A DNA stretch of 64,000 nt from Duganella dendranthematis (GTDB taxonomy: Bacteria; Pseudomonadota; Gammaproteobacteria; Burkholderiales; Burkholderiaceae_D): positions 6,138,001-6,202,000 of the forward strand of contig NZ_CP051684.1 of the NCBI RefSeq assembly GCF_012849375.1. The letters run 5' to 3'. Shown here piece after piece: positions 1 through 8,578 of this stretch (its first letter is position 1; each line of letters starts with the position of its first letter). The translations under genes and the position numbers were made by a program. The notes below the pieces were generated by a model. The model had not been told where the DNA came from and did no database searches. It saw nothing but the letters and a program-made list of their open reading frames with translations.

Positions 1-83
1 GCAAAAATATGCAGCAGGTGTACCGGACGGCCCAGCAGGCAGGGGTCCAGCACTTGATGTTGCGTCTGTTTTGTCGTTGTCAT
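1..83 (-). CDS. 5' end of an unidentified gene running off the left edge
   Basis: A minus-strand frame opens with ATG at 83 and stays open to the window edge, giving 27 residues. They include the string DPCLLGRPVHLL, which looks like real protein rather than noise. It vaguely recalls the N-terminus of FliM/FliN (SpoA)-type proteins, which would suit the flagellar neighbourhood, but this is only an impression. No good ribosome binding site lies just upstream of the ATG; a GGAGG-like string sits about 30 bases away. The gene would be divergent from fliE. Confidence 0.35.
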   Translation of the reverse strand, partial: MTTTKQTQHQVLDPCLLGRPVHLLHIF

Positions 84-666
84 GTATTGGCCATGGCGGT
101 TAATTCTTCCTACTCCTCCATCATCGCACTATCCAGCTAAAAACTGGTTACTTCAGGCGCAATTTTTTCGTAAAGTAGGACGATCTCGGTAGCAGCATAC
201 CTCAAAATTCACATTATTGCTAATGAACAATATTTGGCTGAATAATTTCCTTGGAGACAAATTCTGCTTTACAAGAATATTGCTAGCCGGTAAGCTTAGT
301 TCAGATTGTAGGGTCTTTCGCTGCTCTGCAACATACCTGAACACATGGCGCTTAGTGAATGATTTATAACGATATTTGCCCCAGCATAATTGTTTTGCGC
401 GCCGCCCGCCGGTGCCGTAAAGAAATTTTACAGTTGGTCGATAACGATCAGGCAAAAACGGCCGCGTGGCACGGCGTCCGGCCCGATACGTCAGCGTTAG
501 TCTGACAGTCCTACACTACCTTTTTTACAAGACTGTGACATGCACAACAGATGTGTCGCAGGTTTGGTATAGGACGCGAGAATATCTGAACATGAGCTTG
601 CTGCTTAACGGCAATCTCGCTAAGGTAGTCATCTGGAATTAATGCGGTAAAAACGGGGGTAGCAAG
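84..666. other. Intergenic region with an AT-rich stretch upstream of fliE
   Basis: This stretch separates the left-edge gene from fliE. About 150-400 is clearly richer in A and T than the flanking coding DNA. A 100-codon minus-strand frame (153-455) is open here, but its product has an odd mix of Cys, Tyr, Arg and Lys, matches no family I know and has no clear ribosome binding site, so I do not call it. The region should hold the promoter of the fliE operon. I found no convincing sigma-54 or sigma-28 element. Confidence 0.4.
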
Positions 667-1017
667 ATGAGTAACGGATTCTCCAGCCTGATACAGGCCG
701 ACCTGGCGTCGTTGACCAACGCGGCGCAAAGCCTGGCGAACAGCAGCCCCACGATTGCTGCCGCCAACCAGTACGGCGCACAGGCGGGCCAGCACGGCGC
801 CTCCTTCGCCCAATCGATGCAAGGCGCCATCGAACACGTCAACGCCATGGACGCCGAAGCCGGCCAGAAGATGGCCGATGTCGATTCCGGCAAGAGCGAC
901 GACCTGGTCGGCGCCATGCTGTCCAGCCAGGATGCCGGCCTGTCCTTCTCCATGCTGATGCAAGTACGCAACAAAGTCATGGGCGGCCTTGACGAACTGA
1001 TCAAATTACCGCTGTAA
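667..1017 (+). CDS. fliE: Flagellar hook-basal body protein FliE
   Basis: FliE is a small export substrate that joins the MS ring to the rod. The 116-residue product is about the usual size. Its C-terminal half carries the family pattern, with SFAQSMQGAIEHVNAMDAEA in the middle and a tail of LSFSMLMQVRNKVMGG type. It is first in the gene order fliE-F-G-H-I-J, a classic arrangement, with fliF starting 21 bases after its stop. The ATG at 667 follows the purine-rich GGGGGTAGCAAG. There is no signal peptide, as expected for a type III export substrate. Confidence 0.95.
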   Translation: MSNGFSSLIQADLASLTNAAQSLANSSPTIAAANQYGAQAGQHGASFAQSMQGAIEHVNAMDAEAGQKMADVDSGKSDDLVGAMLSSQDAGLSFSMLMQVRNKVMGGLDELIKLPL

Positions 1018-1038
1018 GCCTCCGCGAAAGCCTTCACT

Positions 1039-2811
1039 GTGATTAACACCCTTAAGTCCGCCTTCGGCCGCTGGCGCGCGAACCCGTCTGCGCCGTCGCT
1101 GCCCCCTGCCCTGCTGAGAACCCTGTACCCGCTGCTGATCCTGGCCATCGGCCTGACGGCGCTGACCATGATGTACATGTGGAGCAACCAGTCCAGCTAC
1201 AAACCGGTGTTCGGCGCGCGCGAGAAAGTCTCGGCGCCGGACATGATGACCGTGCTCGATACCGACCACATCCCGTACCGCATCCATCCGGAAAGCGGCC
1301 AGGTGCTGGTGCCGGAATCGATGCTGGGCAAGGTGCGCATGCTGCTGGCCGCCAAGGGCGTCACCGCCCAGCTGCCGGCCGGCCTGGAGCTGATGGACAA
1401 GAACGACCCGCTGGGCGTGTCGCAATTCGTCCAGGACGTGCGCTTCCGCCGCGGCCTGGAAGGCGAACTGGCGCAATCGATCATGACGCTGGATGCGATC
1501 TCGCATGCGCGCGTGCACCTGTCGATCGCCAAGTCGACCTCGTTCGTATCGGCGGATGGCGACAAATCGTCGGCATCGGTCGTGGTAGCGCTAAAACCGG
1601 GCGCCACGCTGCCGCCGGAAGCGATTGCCGCCGTGGTCAACATGGTGGCCGGCAGCGTCGCCAGCCTGGCGCCGGCGCGCGTCAGCCTGGTGGACCAGGC
1701 CGGCAATCTGCTGTCGTCCCACATCGACCTGGCCGACGGCTTTGACGCCGGTACCAGCGGCAACGACGCCAGCAAGCGCTACCAGGACGACGTCAAGAAC
1801 AACATCAAGGGCCTGCTGGGTCCGGTGATCGGCGACGACAACTACCGCATGTCGGTGGCCGCCGCCGTCGACAACGACCGCGTCGAGGAAACCGTCGAGA
1901 AGTACGGCGCCGATCCGAAAGTCACCAGCGAAGCCATGCGCGAAGAGCAGGACCGCAACCGAATGGTGATGGGCGTGCCGGGCACGCTGTCCAACCGGCC
2001 GCCGCCGGCCGCCGCCAATCCGGCCGCCGCCGCCCAGCAGACCGCCGGTGGCGCCACCGACCCGAACGCCGCCCCGGCCGATGGCACCGCCCGCAAGAAC
2101 GCCACCACCCGCCAGTATGCGTATGACCGCAGCATCATCCAGACCAAGCGCAGCCGTGGCCGCCTGGAAAAACTGAGCGTGGCCGTGGTGCTGGCGCAAG
2201 CCGCCGCGCCGACGCCGAAAACCGGCTGGAGCGCCGCCGACATCGCCAACATCGACAAAATCCTGCGCAACGGTCTCGGCATCAACGCCGAACGCGGCGA
2301 CCAGCTGGTGGTCTCGGCCATGAACTTCCCGGCCAAGGCCGCCCCGGTCGCGTGGTGGGAAGAGCGCGACAACATCGTCGACATCAGCAAGTACGCGATC
2401 TACGGCGTGGCCGCCCTGCTCGGCTACCTGCTGCTGCTGCGTCCGCTCATGCGCCTGGTCACCATGCGCTTCGCGCCGGACCCGCAAGAAACCGCGCGCA
2501 TCAACGCCGAACGCCGCGCCGCCGAACAGGCTGCCGTGGCCGCCGCCAAGGAAGCCAAGGAAGCCGGCGCCAAGGATCAGGCCGTGCTGGCCGGTACCGC
2601 CGGCGCCGCCGGTGGCGCCGCGGCGCTGGGCGGCACGTCCGCTCAGCCTGGCATGCCAGTGGTGCCGCTGCTGGAAAATTACGATCTGCCGCCACCAGGC
2701 TCGGCGGTCGACGTCATGGTCGACCACCTGAAAGTGCTGGCCGCGAAAGAACCGGAACGCGTAGCCGAAGTCGTCAAACAATGGATGCAGAAAAATGGCC
2801 GAACTCAATAA
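1039..2811 (+). CDS. fliF: Flagellar MS-ring protein FliF
   Basis: FliF forms the membrane-embedded MS ring that carries the rod and, through its C-terminus, the FliG switch. The 590-residue product has two membrane segments, near residues 29-48 and 451-470, bracketing the periplasmic ring-building domains, which is the FliF topology. Around residues 318-345 there is an Ala/Pro-rich insert of low complexity. The cytoplasmic tail ends in the acidic, hydrophobic helix that binds FliG. The start is a GTG at 1039; the ribosome binding site is weak. The last 17 bases overlap fliG, which suggests translational coupling. Confidence 0.97.
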   Translation: MINTLKSAFGRWRANPSAPSLPPALLRTLYPLLILAIGLTALTMMYMWSNQSSYKPVFGAREKVSAPDMMTVLDTDHIPYRIHPESGQVLVPESMLGKVRMLLAAKGVTAQLPAGLELMDKNDPLGVSQFVQDVRFRRGLEGELAQSIMTLDAISHARVHLSIAKSTSFVSADGDKSSASVVVALKPGATLPPEAIAAVVNMVAGSVASLAPARVSLVDQAGNLLSSHIDLADGFDAGTSGNDASKRYQDDVKNNIKGLLGPVIGDDNYRMSVAAAVDNDRVEETVEKYGADPKVTSEAMREEQDRNRMVMGVPGTLSNRPPPAAANPAAAAQQTAGGATDPNAAPADGTARKNATTRQYAYDRSIIQTKRSRGRLEKLSVAVVLAQAAAPTPKTGWSAADIANIDKILRNGLGINAERGDQLVVSAMNFPAKAAPVAWWEERDNIVDISKYAIYGVAALLGYLLLLRPLMRLVTMRFAPDPQETARINAERRAAEQAAVAAAKEAKEAGAKDQAVLAGTAGAAGGAAALGGTSAQPGMPVVPLLENYDLPPPGSAVDVMVDHLKVLAAKEPERVAEVVKQWMQKNGRTQ

Positions 2812-3835
2812 CATGGATGATGACGGCGGCGAATACGCCATGCCGACCAAGCTGACGCCGGTGGAGCAAGCGGCCATCGTGCTGCTCAGCATCGGCGAGG
2901 AGCCAGCTGCGGCCGTGCTGCGCTGCCTGTCGCGCGAGGAATTGCTGGAAGTCACGCAAGTGATGTCGCGCATGAGCGGCATCAAGGTGGAGTCGGTCAA
3001 GAACGCGATGCAGAAGTTCTTCGACGACTACCGCGAACAGTCGGGCGTGCATGGCGCGTCGCGTTCCTACCTGAAACGCTCGCTGGACCTGGCGCTGGGC
3101 GGCGATCTCGCGAATACCGTGCTGAACAACATCTACGGCGACGAACTGCGGCCGAAGATGGCGCGCCTGCAATGGGCGTCGCCGAAATGGCTGGCCGAAT
3201 ATATCTCCAACGAGCACGTGCAGATGCAGGCGGTGTTCCTGGCCTTCCTGCCGGCCGCGCTGGCCGGCCAGATCATCGACGGCCTGCCGCAGGATACCCG
3301 TGACCTGGTGCTGCTGAACCTGGCGCGCATGGAAGAAGTCGACGCCGACCTGCTGCAAGAGCTGGACGAGCTGGTCGACCGCTGCCTGAGCTCCTTCGAC
3401 TCGCAAGGCACCAGCGTCGAAGGCATCCGCCAGACCGCCGAGATCCTGAACCGCCTGCCGAGCAACCGCGCGCAGATGGTCGAGCTGCTGCGCGCCCACG
3501 ATCCGGACGTGGTGTCCAAGATCGAGCTGTCGATGTACGACTTCTTCATCCTCGGCAACCAGACCGAACAGGCGGTGACCCGCATCCTGGAAGATGTGCC
3601 GCTGGAACAGTGGGCGATCGCGCTCAAGGGCGCCGATATTTCGGTGCGCGATGCGATCCTGAAAACCATGCCGAAACGCCAGGCCCAGGCCTTCGAAGAC
3701 ATGATGCGCCGCGCCGGTCCGGTACCGATGTCGCGCATCGAACAGACGCGCCAGGAAATCATGGCCACCGTCAAAGCGCTGGCCGACGCCGGCGAAGTCG
3801 AGATCCAGCTGTTTGCTGAACAGGTGATTGAATGA
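2795..3835 (+). CDS. fliG: Flagellar motor switch protein FliG
   Basis: FliG is the rotor protein of the C ring. It contacts FliF with its N-terminal domain, FliM with its middle domain and the MotA stator with its charged C-terminal domain. The 346-residue product is slightly longer than the common 330, because of an acidic N-terminal extension before KLTPVEQAAIVLLSIGEE. The C-terminal part has the charged-helix pattern (DISVRDAILKTMPKRQAQAF) that interacts with MotA. The start at 2795 overlaps fliF; an internal ATG at 2813 is possible. The stop overlaps fliH by ATGA. Confidence 0.97.
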   Translation: MAELNNMDDDGGEYAMPTKLTPVEQAAIVLLSIGEEPAAAVLRCLSREELLEVTQVMSRMSGIKVESVKNAMQKFFDDYREQSGVHGASRSYLKRSLDLALGGDLANTVLNNIYGDELRPKMARLQWASPKWLAEYISNEHVQMQAVFLAFLPAALAGQIIDGLPQDTRDLVLLNLARMEEVDADLLQELDELVDRCLSSFDSQGTSVEGIRQTAEILNRLPSNRAQMVELLRAHDPDVVSKIELSMYDFFILGNQTEQAVTRILEDVPLEQWAIALKGADISVRDAILKTMPKRQAQAFEDMMRRAGPVPMSRIEQTRQEIMATVKALADAGEVEIQLFAEQVIE

Positions 3836-4548
3836 AGCAGTTCCGTCCCTACCGCTTCCCGCCGCTGGCGCAGTTCACCACCCAGCGCGCCGCTGCGGCG
3901 GCGGCGCACGGTCATGGCCACGGCCATGGCGGCGACGGCGGCGCCCAGTGGGCCGCCTCGGTCAGCGAGGGGTTTGAACAGGGTCAGCGCGACGGTTACG
4001 AAATCGGTCTGGCGCGCGGCCAGGAAGACGGCTTTGAAACCGGCCGCCAGTCGGGCCAGGAACAGGGCCGCGAAGAAGGCCGCCACGAAACCCTGGTCGC
4101 CTACGACCAGATGGCGCGCCCGGTCGACGCCATGCTGAAAAGCCTGAAGAAACTGCGCTCCGACTACCGCGCCGCGCAACGCAAGGAAGTGGTCGATCTG
4201 GTCGCCAAGGTGGCGCGCCAGGTGATCCGCGCCGAACTGGCGCTGCAACCGGTGCAATTGATGGCGCTGGTCGAAGAAACCCTGGCCTCGATGCCGCCGA
4301 CCCGCGATGAAATCGATGTCTTCCTGAATCCGGAAGAGCTGAAACGCATTGCCGAGCTGGACCCGAAACGTTCCAAGCGCTGGAACCTGATCCCCGATGC
4401 CCGTCTGGAAGTAGGGGAATGTCGCATCAAGGCCGGCGATAATGAAGTGGATGCCGGTTGCCATCAACGGCTTGCGGCGGTCATGGAACAGGTCGATAAT
4501 CAATTACAGATCGCCGACAGCGGCGATGAACCGGAGGGCGACGAGTGA
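3832..4548 (+). CDS. fliH: Flagellar export ATPase regulator FliH
   Basis: FliH holds and restrains the export ATPase FliI and links it to the C ring. In the 238-residue product, residues 24-37 are Ala/His/Gly-rich. About residues 47-90 form a run of glycines spaced four apart (GFEQGQRDGYEIGLARG and on), the GxxxG helix repeat typical of FliH. The C-terminal half resembles the FliH/V-ATPase subunit E domain. It overlaps both neighbours (ATGA with fliG, GTGA with fliI), so the three are probably translationally coupled. The His-rich segment is unusual but is seen in other betaproteobacterial FliH proteins as far as I recall. Confidence 0.93.
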   Translation: MKQFRPYRFPPLAQFTTQRAAAAAAHGHGHGHGGDGGAQWAASVSEGFEQGQRDGYEIGLARGQEDGFETGRQSGQEQGREEGRHETLVAYDQMARPVDAMLKSLKKLRSDYRAAQRKEVVDLVAKVARQVIRAELALQPVQLMALVEETLASMPPTRDEIDVFLNPEELKRIAELDPKRSKRWNLIPDARLEVGECRIKAGDNEVDAGCHQRLAAVMEQVDNQLQIADSGDEPEGDE

Positions 4549-5858
4549 TCGCTGATGCCTTACGCAATCTCGAACTGGGCTCGGTACCCATGGCGACCCC
4601 GACGGGCCGCCTGGTGGGTGCGTCCGGTTTGTTGCTTGAGGCAGTAGGTTGTCCTTTACACACCGGCCAGCGTTGTCAGATTGAGACAGTCAGCGGCGAA
4701 TGGCTGGATGCCCAGGTGGTTGGCTTCCGTGACAAGCTTTCCTTTCTGATGCCGTTCAAAAAGGCGGTCGGCCTGACCACCGGCGCACGCGTGTTGCCGT
4801 CGCCGGAAAAAGTCAGTCTGCAAATCGGTTCCAGCTGGCTGGGCCGCATGGTTAACGGCCTCGGCGAACCGATCGACGGCCTCGGCAAGCTGAGCGGCGA
4901 TTTTCCGCTGGAGTCGCAGCCGCCGCGCGTCCATCCGCTGCGCAAGAAACCGGTCACCGAACCGCTCGACGTCGGCGTGCGCGCCATCAATTCCATGCTG
5001 ACGCTGGGCAAGGGCCAGCGGGTCGGCCTGATGGCCGGCTCCGGCGTCGGCAAATCCGTGCTGCTGGGCCTGATGACCCGGCAGACCGTGGCCGATGTGG
5101 TCGTTGTCGGCCTGATCGGCGAACGGTCGCGCGAGGTGCGCGAATTTGTCGATATGTCGCTGGGCAAGGAAGGTTTGCAGAAAGCCGTACTGGTCATCGC
5201 GCCGGCTGACGAAAGCCCGCTGATGCGCGTCATGGCCACCGAACTGTGCCACTCGATCGCGGCCCACTACCGCGACCAGGGCAACAATGTTTTACTGCTG
5301 GTCGACTCGCTGACCCGCTACGCCATGGCGCTGCGCGAAGTGGCGCTGGCGCTGGGCGAGCCGCCGGCTACCAAGGGCTATCCGCCGTCGGTGTTCTCCA
5401 ACCTGCCGCAACTGGTGGAATCGGCCGGCAATGGCGAAAACCAGACCGGCAGCATGAGCGCCATCTACACCGTATTGGCCGAGGGCGACGACCAGCAGGA
5501 CCCGGTGGTCGATACGGCCCGCGCGATTCTCGACGGCCACATCGTCATGACCCGCGAACTGGCCGAGCGCGGCCACTACCCGGCCATCGATATTGCCGCC
5601 TCGATCAGTCGTTGCATGATGCAAGTGATCGACCACGAACACCAGATGGCGGCGCGCGCGCTGAAAGCCAGCATGGCGCGCCACGAGCGCGTGCGCGACC
5701 TGATCCCGCTCGGCGCCTACGTGCCGGGCGCCGATCCGGTCACCGACAAAGCCGTGCAACTGCATCCCCGCGTGGAAGATTTCCTGTGCCAGGGCACCAA
5801 GGAAGCGGCGCCCATCAACGACTGTATCGCGCAACTTGAAAAGCTGATGACACCATGA
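4545..5858 (+). CDS. fliI: Flagellum-specific export ATPase FliI
   Basis: FliI is the F1-beta-like ATPase at the cytoplasmic gate of the flagellar type III export apparatus. The 437-residue product carries a Walker A motif GSGVGKS near residue 165, a Walker B region LLLVDSLTRYA near residue 248, and the conserved ERGREVREF-type segment (here GERSREVREF). Length and motif spacing are normal. Translation starts at GTG 4545, overlapping the fliH stop as GTGA. The gene ends in ATGA overlap with fliJ, the usual order for the ATPase and its stalk protein. Confidence 0.97.
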   Translation: MIADALRNLELGSVPMATPTGRLVGASGLLLEAVGCPLHTGQRCQIETVSGEWLDAQVVGFRDKLSFLMPFKKAVGLTTGARVLPSPEKVSLQIGSSWLGRMVNGLGEPIDGLGKLSGDFPLESQPPRVHPLRKKPVTEPLDVGVRAINSMLTLGKGQRVGLMAGSGVGKSVLLGLMTRQTVADVVVVGLIGERSREVREFVDMSLGKEGLQKAVLVIAPADESPLMRVMATELCHSIAAHYRDQGNNVLLLVDSLTRYAMALREVALALGEPPATKGYPPSVFSNLPQLVESAGNGENQTGSMSAIYTVLAEGDDQQDPVVDTARAILDGHIVMTRELAERGHYPAIDIAASISRCMMQVIDHEHQMAARALKASMARHERVRDLIPLGAYVPGADPVTDKAVQLHPRVEDFLCQGTKEAAPINDCIAQLEKLMTP

Positions 5859-6286
5859 GCCAACAAAAGATCCGTAACCTGACCACGCTGGTGGCCTTGC
5901 GCCACACCGAAGTCGAGCGCCTGCAGACGGAAATGGCGGAAAAGACCAGCGTGCGCGAACGCTACCAGAAAAACCTGGACCGCCTGACCACGCTGTACAC
6001 CAACAGCGGCGCCAGCGGCAACCTGCACCCTGCCCTGGCCGGCAACTGCGGCGACTACAAGCAGGCCGTGATGGCCATGGCCGACAGTCACCGGCTCGAC
6101 CTGCATATGCACGAGGCCGATATGGCGGTTTCGCAACAGGCGCTCAATGCGGCCTGGGCAAAACGGGAGGTGATGGGCAAGGTGCTCAGCAAGGAACAAA
6201 AAATCGTGTCGCAGGAAAAAAACGCCAAGGAACGCAAGCAACATGACGATCTGGCAACGCAATTGTGGCTGCGCGGCCAAAAATAA
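5855..6286 (+). CDS. fliJ: Flagellar export protein FliJ
   Basis: FliJ is the coiled-coil stalk subunit that sits in the FliI hexamer and contacts FlhA. The 143-residue product is highly charged and predicted to be almost wholly helical, with heptad-like spacing, and ends in the Lys/Gln-rich tail usual for FliJ. Sequence conservation in this family is low, so the assignment rests mainly on size, coiled-coil character and the position directly after fliI (ATGA overlap). It is the last gene of the fliE-J unit; a gap of 100 bases follows before fliD. Confidence 0.92.
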   Translation: MSQQKIRNLTTLVALRHTEVERLQTEMAEKTSVRERYQKNLDRLTTLYTNSGASGNLHPALAGNCGDYKQAVMAMADSHRLDLHMHEADMAVSQQALNAAWAKREVMGKVLSKEQKIVSQEKNAKERKQHDDLATQLWLRGQK

Positions 6287-6386
6287 ACGCCGTTACAAAA
6301 AATTGTCCGGAATATTTTCATAGGGAAACGATTAAGGTCGCCCTGTATCAGGGTACACTTCATAATCCTTCCAGGGAGCACGAATC

Positions 6387-7835
6387 ATGGCAGTTATCAG
6401 CAGTCCTACTTACGACCCGACCACCACCGCGACCAACCTCGCCAACTCCTATGTCGCGCCGACCAAGGCCATCCTCGACAAGCAGGGTACCAAGGCCACG
6501 GCGGTCGGCACCGGTCTGACCGCGCTGAGTTCGGCGCTGAGCGCGTTCCAGACTGCGCTGCAAGGCCTGGCCAGCAGCACCACCACGGTCACCGCCACCA
6601 AGGCCACGTTCAGCAACACTGCGATCGCCACCGCCACCGCCAAGGCCAGCGCCACCCCTGGCACCTATTCGTTCTATGTGCAGCAAATGGCTACGGCCGG
6701 CCAGGTCGCCTACGATATCGATAGCGGCGCTGGCGGCGCCGGCCCGGCCGGCGCCAACGCCGGCAACTTGACCATCAACCTGAAAACCGGCGACCCGATC
6801 GACGTCGACCTGAGCAAGGCCGACAGCAACAACGATGGCTTGTTGAGCGCCAAGGAGGTCGCGGCCGCCATCAACGCCTCCAGTGACAACAAATCGCGCG
6901 TGACCGCCTCGACCATGACCATCAATGGCAAGACGCGCCTGGTGCTGACCTCCAACACGACCGGCGCAGATAACCAGGTGGCCTCGATCGATAGCTCCGC
7001 TTCGGTGGACGCGGGCCTGAGCGACGCCCTGTCGACCACCAACCAGAGCGTGCTGACCCAGGCGGTCAATGCCCAGGTGCTGGTCGGCGGCAAGAACGGC
7101 ACCCTGGTCGAGCAAGCCTCGAATACCTTCAACGTGATCGATGACGTTTCCTTTACCGTCACCCAGGCCCAGGGCGCCAGCGATGCAGCGGTCAGCCTCA
7201 CAGTCGGCCAGGACAGTACGGGCACCGCCGCCAATGTGCAGAAATTCGTCGACGCCTACAACGCGCTGATGAGCGCGGTGGGCACGCTGACCAAGGCCGG
7301 CGACCACACGGTGGTCGAGTCGACCGACACCAATGCCACGCCGTCGCCGACGGCGGAAGACGCGGCGTTCTACAACGACGCCGGCGTCACCAACCTGCGC
7401 GACCGCCTGAGCGCCATCCTGCGCGACGCCACCGGCGGCCAGTCGCTGGTCAGCTACGGCATTACCGCCACCAAGGACGGCACGCTGTCGCTCGACTCGA
7501 CGCGCCTGAACAAGGCCATCGCCGCCAATCCAAATGGCCTCGACAAGCTGTTCGGCCGCGCCGGCATCGGCGTCGACAGCGGTGTGCTGGGCGCGATGAA
7601 CAAGCTGACCACCGCCTGGACCTCCAGTGCCGGCGGCTTCATCACCCAGCGCAAGGAACAGAACGACAAGCTGCAAAGCAACCTGGCGGACCGCCAGGCC
7701 ACGCTGAAAGACCAGTTCAACAACGCCTACAAACGCTATCTGACGCAGTTCACCGCGCTGCAGCAGCTGCAGGCGTCGATGACCAACACCTCGAATATGT
7801 TCACGGCGATGTTCACGTCGGACAGCAGCAGTTAA
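6387..7835 (+). CDS. fliD: Flagellar hook-associated protein 2 (filament cap) FliD
   Basis: FliD forms the cap at the filament tip and helps flagellin fold into place. The 482-residue product has the FliD N-terminal pattern (start ISSPTYDPTTTATNLANSYV) and a hook-IN-type segment in the middle. The C-terminal helical region has the repeated polar heptads (QRKEQNDKLQSNLADRQATL) typical of FliD_C. It starts at ATG 6387 after CCAGGGAGCACGAATC, a strong ribosome binding site. The 100-base gap upstream could carry its own promoter, but I found no clear sigma-28 element there. fliS and fliT follow. Confidence 0.95.
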   Translation: MAVISSPTYDPTTTATNLANSYVAPTKAILDKQGTKATAVGTGLTALSSALSAFQTALQGLASSTTTVTATKATFSNTAIATATAKASATPGTYSFYVQQMATAGQVAYDIDSGAGGAGPAGANAGNLTINLKTGDPIDVDLSKADSNNDGLLSAKEVAAAINASSDNKSRVTASTMTINGKTRLVLTSNTTGADNQVASIDSSASVDAGLSDALSTTNQSVLTQAVNAQVLVGGKNGTLVEQASNTFNVIDDVSFTVTQAQGASDAAVSLTVGQDSTGTAANVQKFVDAYNALMSAVGTLTKAGDHTVVESTDTNATPSPTAEDAAFYNDAGVTNLRDRLSAILRDATGGQSLVSYGITATKDGTLSLDSTRLNKAIAANPNGLDKLFGRAGIGVDSGVLGAMNKLTTAWTSSAGGFITQRKEQNDKLQSNLADRQATLKDQFNNAYKRYLTQFTALQQLQASMTNTSNMFTAMFTSDSSS

Positions 7836-7869
7836 GTAACTTATTTTTTGACGCAGTACAGGGAAGACC

Positions 7870-8268
7870 ATGATGAATCAGGAAGCCTACAGCAGTTACC
7901 ACTCCACCAATCTGGACGCCCAGGTGGCACGGGCGTCGCCGATCGAACTGGTGCTGGTGCTCACCGACGGCTTGCTCGAAGAGCTGGCGCGCGCACGCGG
8001 CCATATGGTAGGCAAGCGCTACGAGCTCAAGGCCAACAGCCTGAACAAATGCACCGACATCATCAACGGCCTGTCGAGTTCGCTCGACTTCGATAACGGC
8101 GGTGAGGTGGTGCAAAACCTGGGCCGCCTGTACGAATACTGTGCCGGCCGGTTGTACACGGCCGGCGTCAGTCTCGACCCCAGCGTCATCGACGAAGTCA
8201 CCACCCTGCTGACCACCATCAAGAAGGGCTGGCTGGGCGTGCAGCAGATCCAGGCCAAAAATGGATAG
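7870..8268 (+). CDS. fliS: Flagellin export chaperone FliS
   Basis: FliS binds the C-terminus of newly made flagellin and keeps it from polymerising in the cytoplasm. The 132-residue product has the family opening (YSSYHSTNLDAQVARASPIELVLVL, given here only in part as YSSYHSTNLDA) and the middle motif KANSLNKCTDIINGL. Length is normal. The start ATG at 7870 follows AGGGAAG. The last 8 bases overlap fliT, so the two chaperones are probably coupled. Flagellin itself (fliC) is not in this window. Confidence 0.95.
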   Translation: MMNQEAYSSYHSTNLDAQVARASPIELVLVLTDGLLEELARARGHMVGKRYELKANSLNKCTDIINGLSSSLDFDNGGEVVQNLGRLYEYCAGRLYTAGVSLDPSVIDEVTTLLTTIKKGWLGVQQIQAKNG

Positions 8269-8578
8269 ACAGCGCACCCTGCTGCAATTGACGCAGAAAA
8301 TGAGCGCCGCCATCGCCGCCGAAGACTGGCGCACGCTGACGGCGATCAACACCATGCTAGCCACCACGTTGCCGCAAATGGCGGCGCAAGGCAGCTGGAG
8401 CAGTGCTGAACGGGCCGCGCTGGCGGCCCTGCGGCAGATGCACAATGAAGCCGTCAAGCGCTGCGACCTGGCCACCGATGCCTTGGGCCGCAAGTTGCAG
8501 CAATTGCAGGCAACCCAGGAGGGCTGGTTGGCTTACGCCCTCGACAGTGAACACGCAGACACCGGAATCCAAGCATGA
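8261..8578 (+). CDS. fliT: Flagellar chaperone FliT-like protein
   Basis: FliT is the export chaperone of the cap protein FliD and, in enteric bacteria, an antagonist of FlhDC. The 105-residue product is small and helical, without a signal peptide. Its sequence is poorly conserved, so the name rests on its place right after fliD-fliS, its size and its helical, polar character. The start at 8261 overlaps the fliS stop and its own stop overlaps fliK by ATGA. Confidence 0.75.
   Translation: MDRQRTLLQLTQKMSAAIAAEDWRTLTAINTMLATTLPQMAAQGSWSSAERAALAALRQMHNEAVKRCDLATDALGRKLQQLQATQEGWLAYALDSEHADTGIQA

Noticed and set aside
153..455. 100-codon minus-strand frame in the AT-rich region upstream of fliE
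   Set aside because: No family, no good ribosome binding site and unusual composition; reported as an AT-rich region instead.
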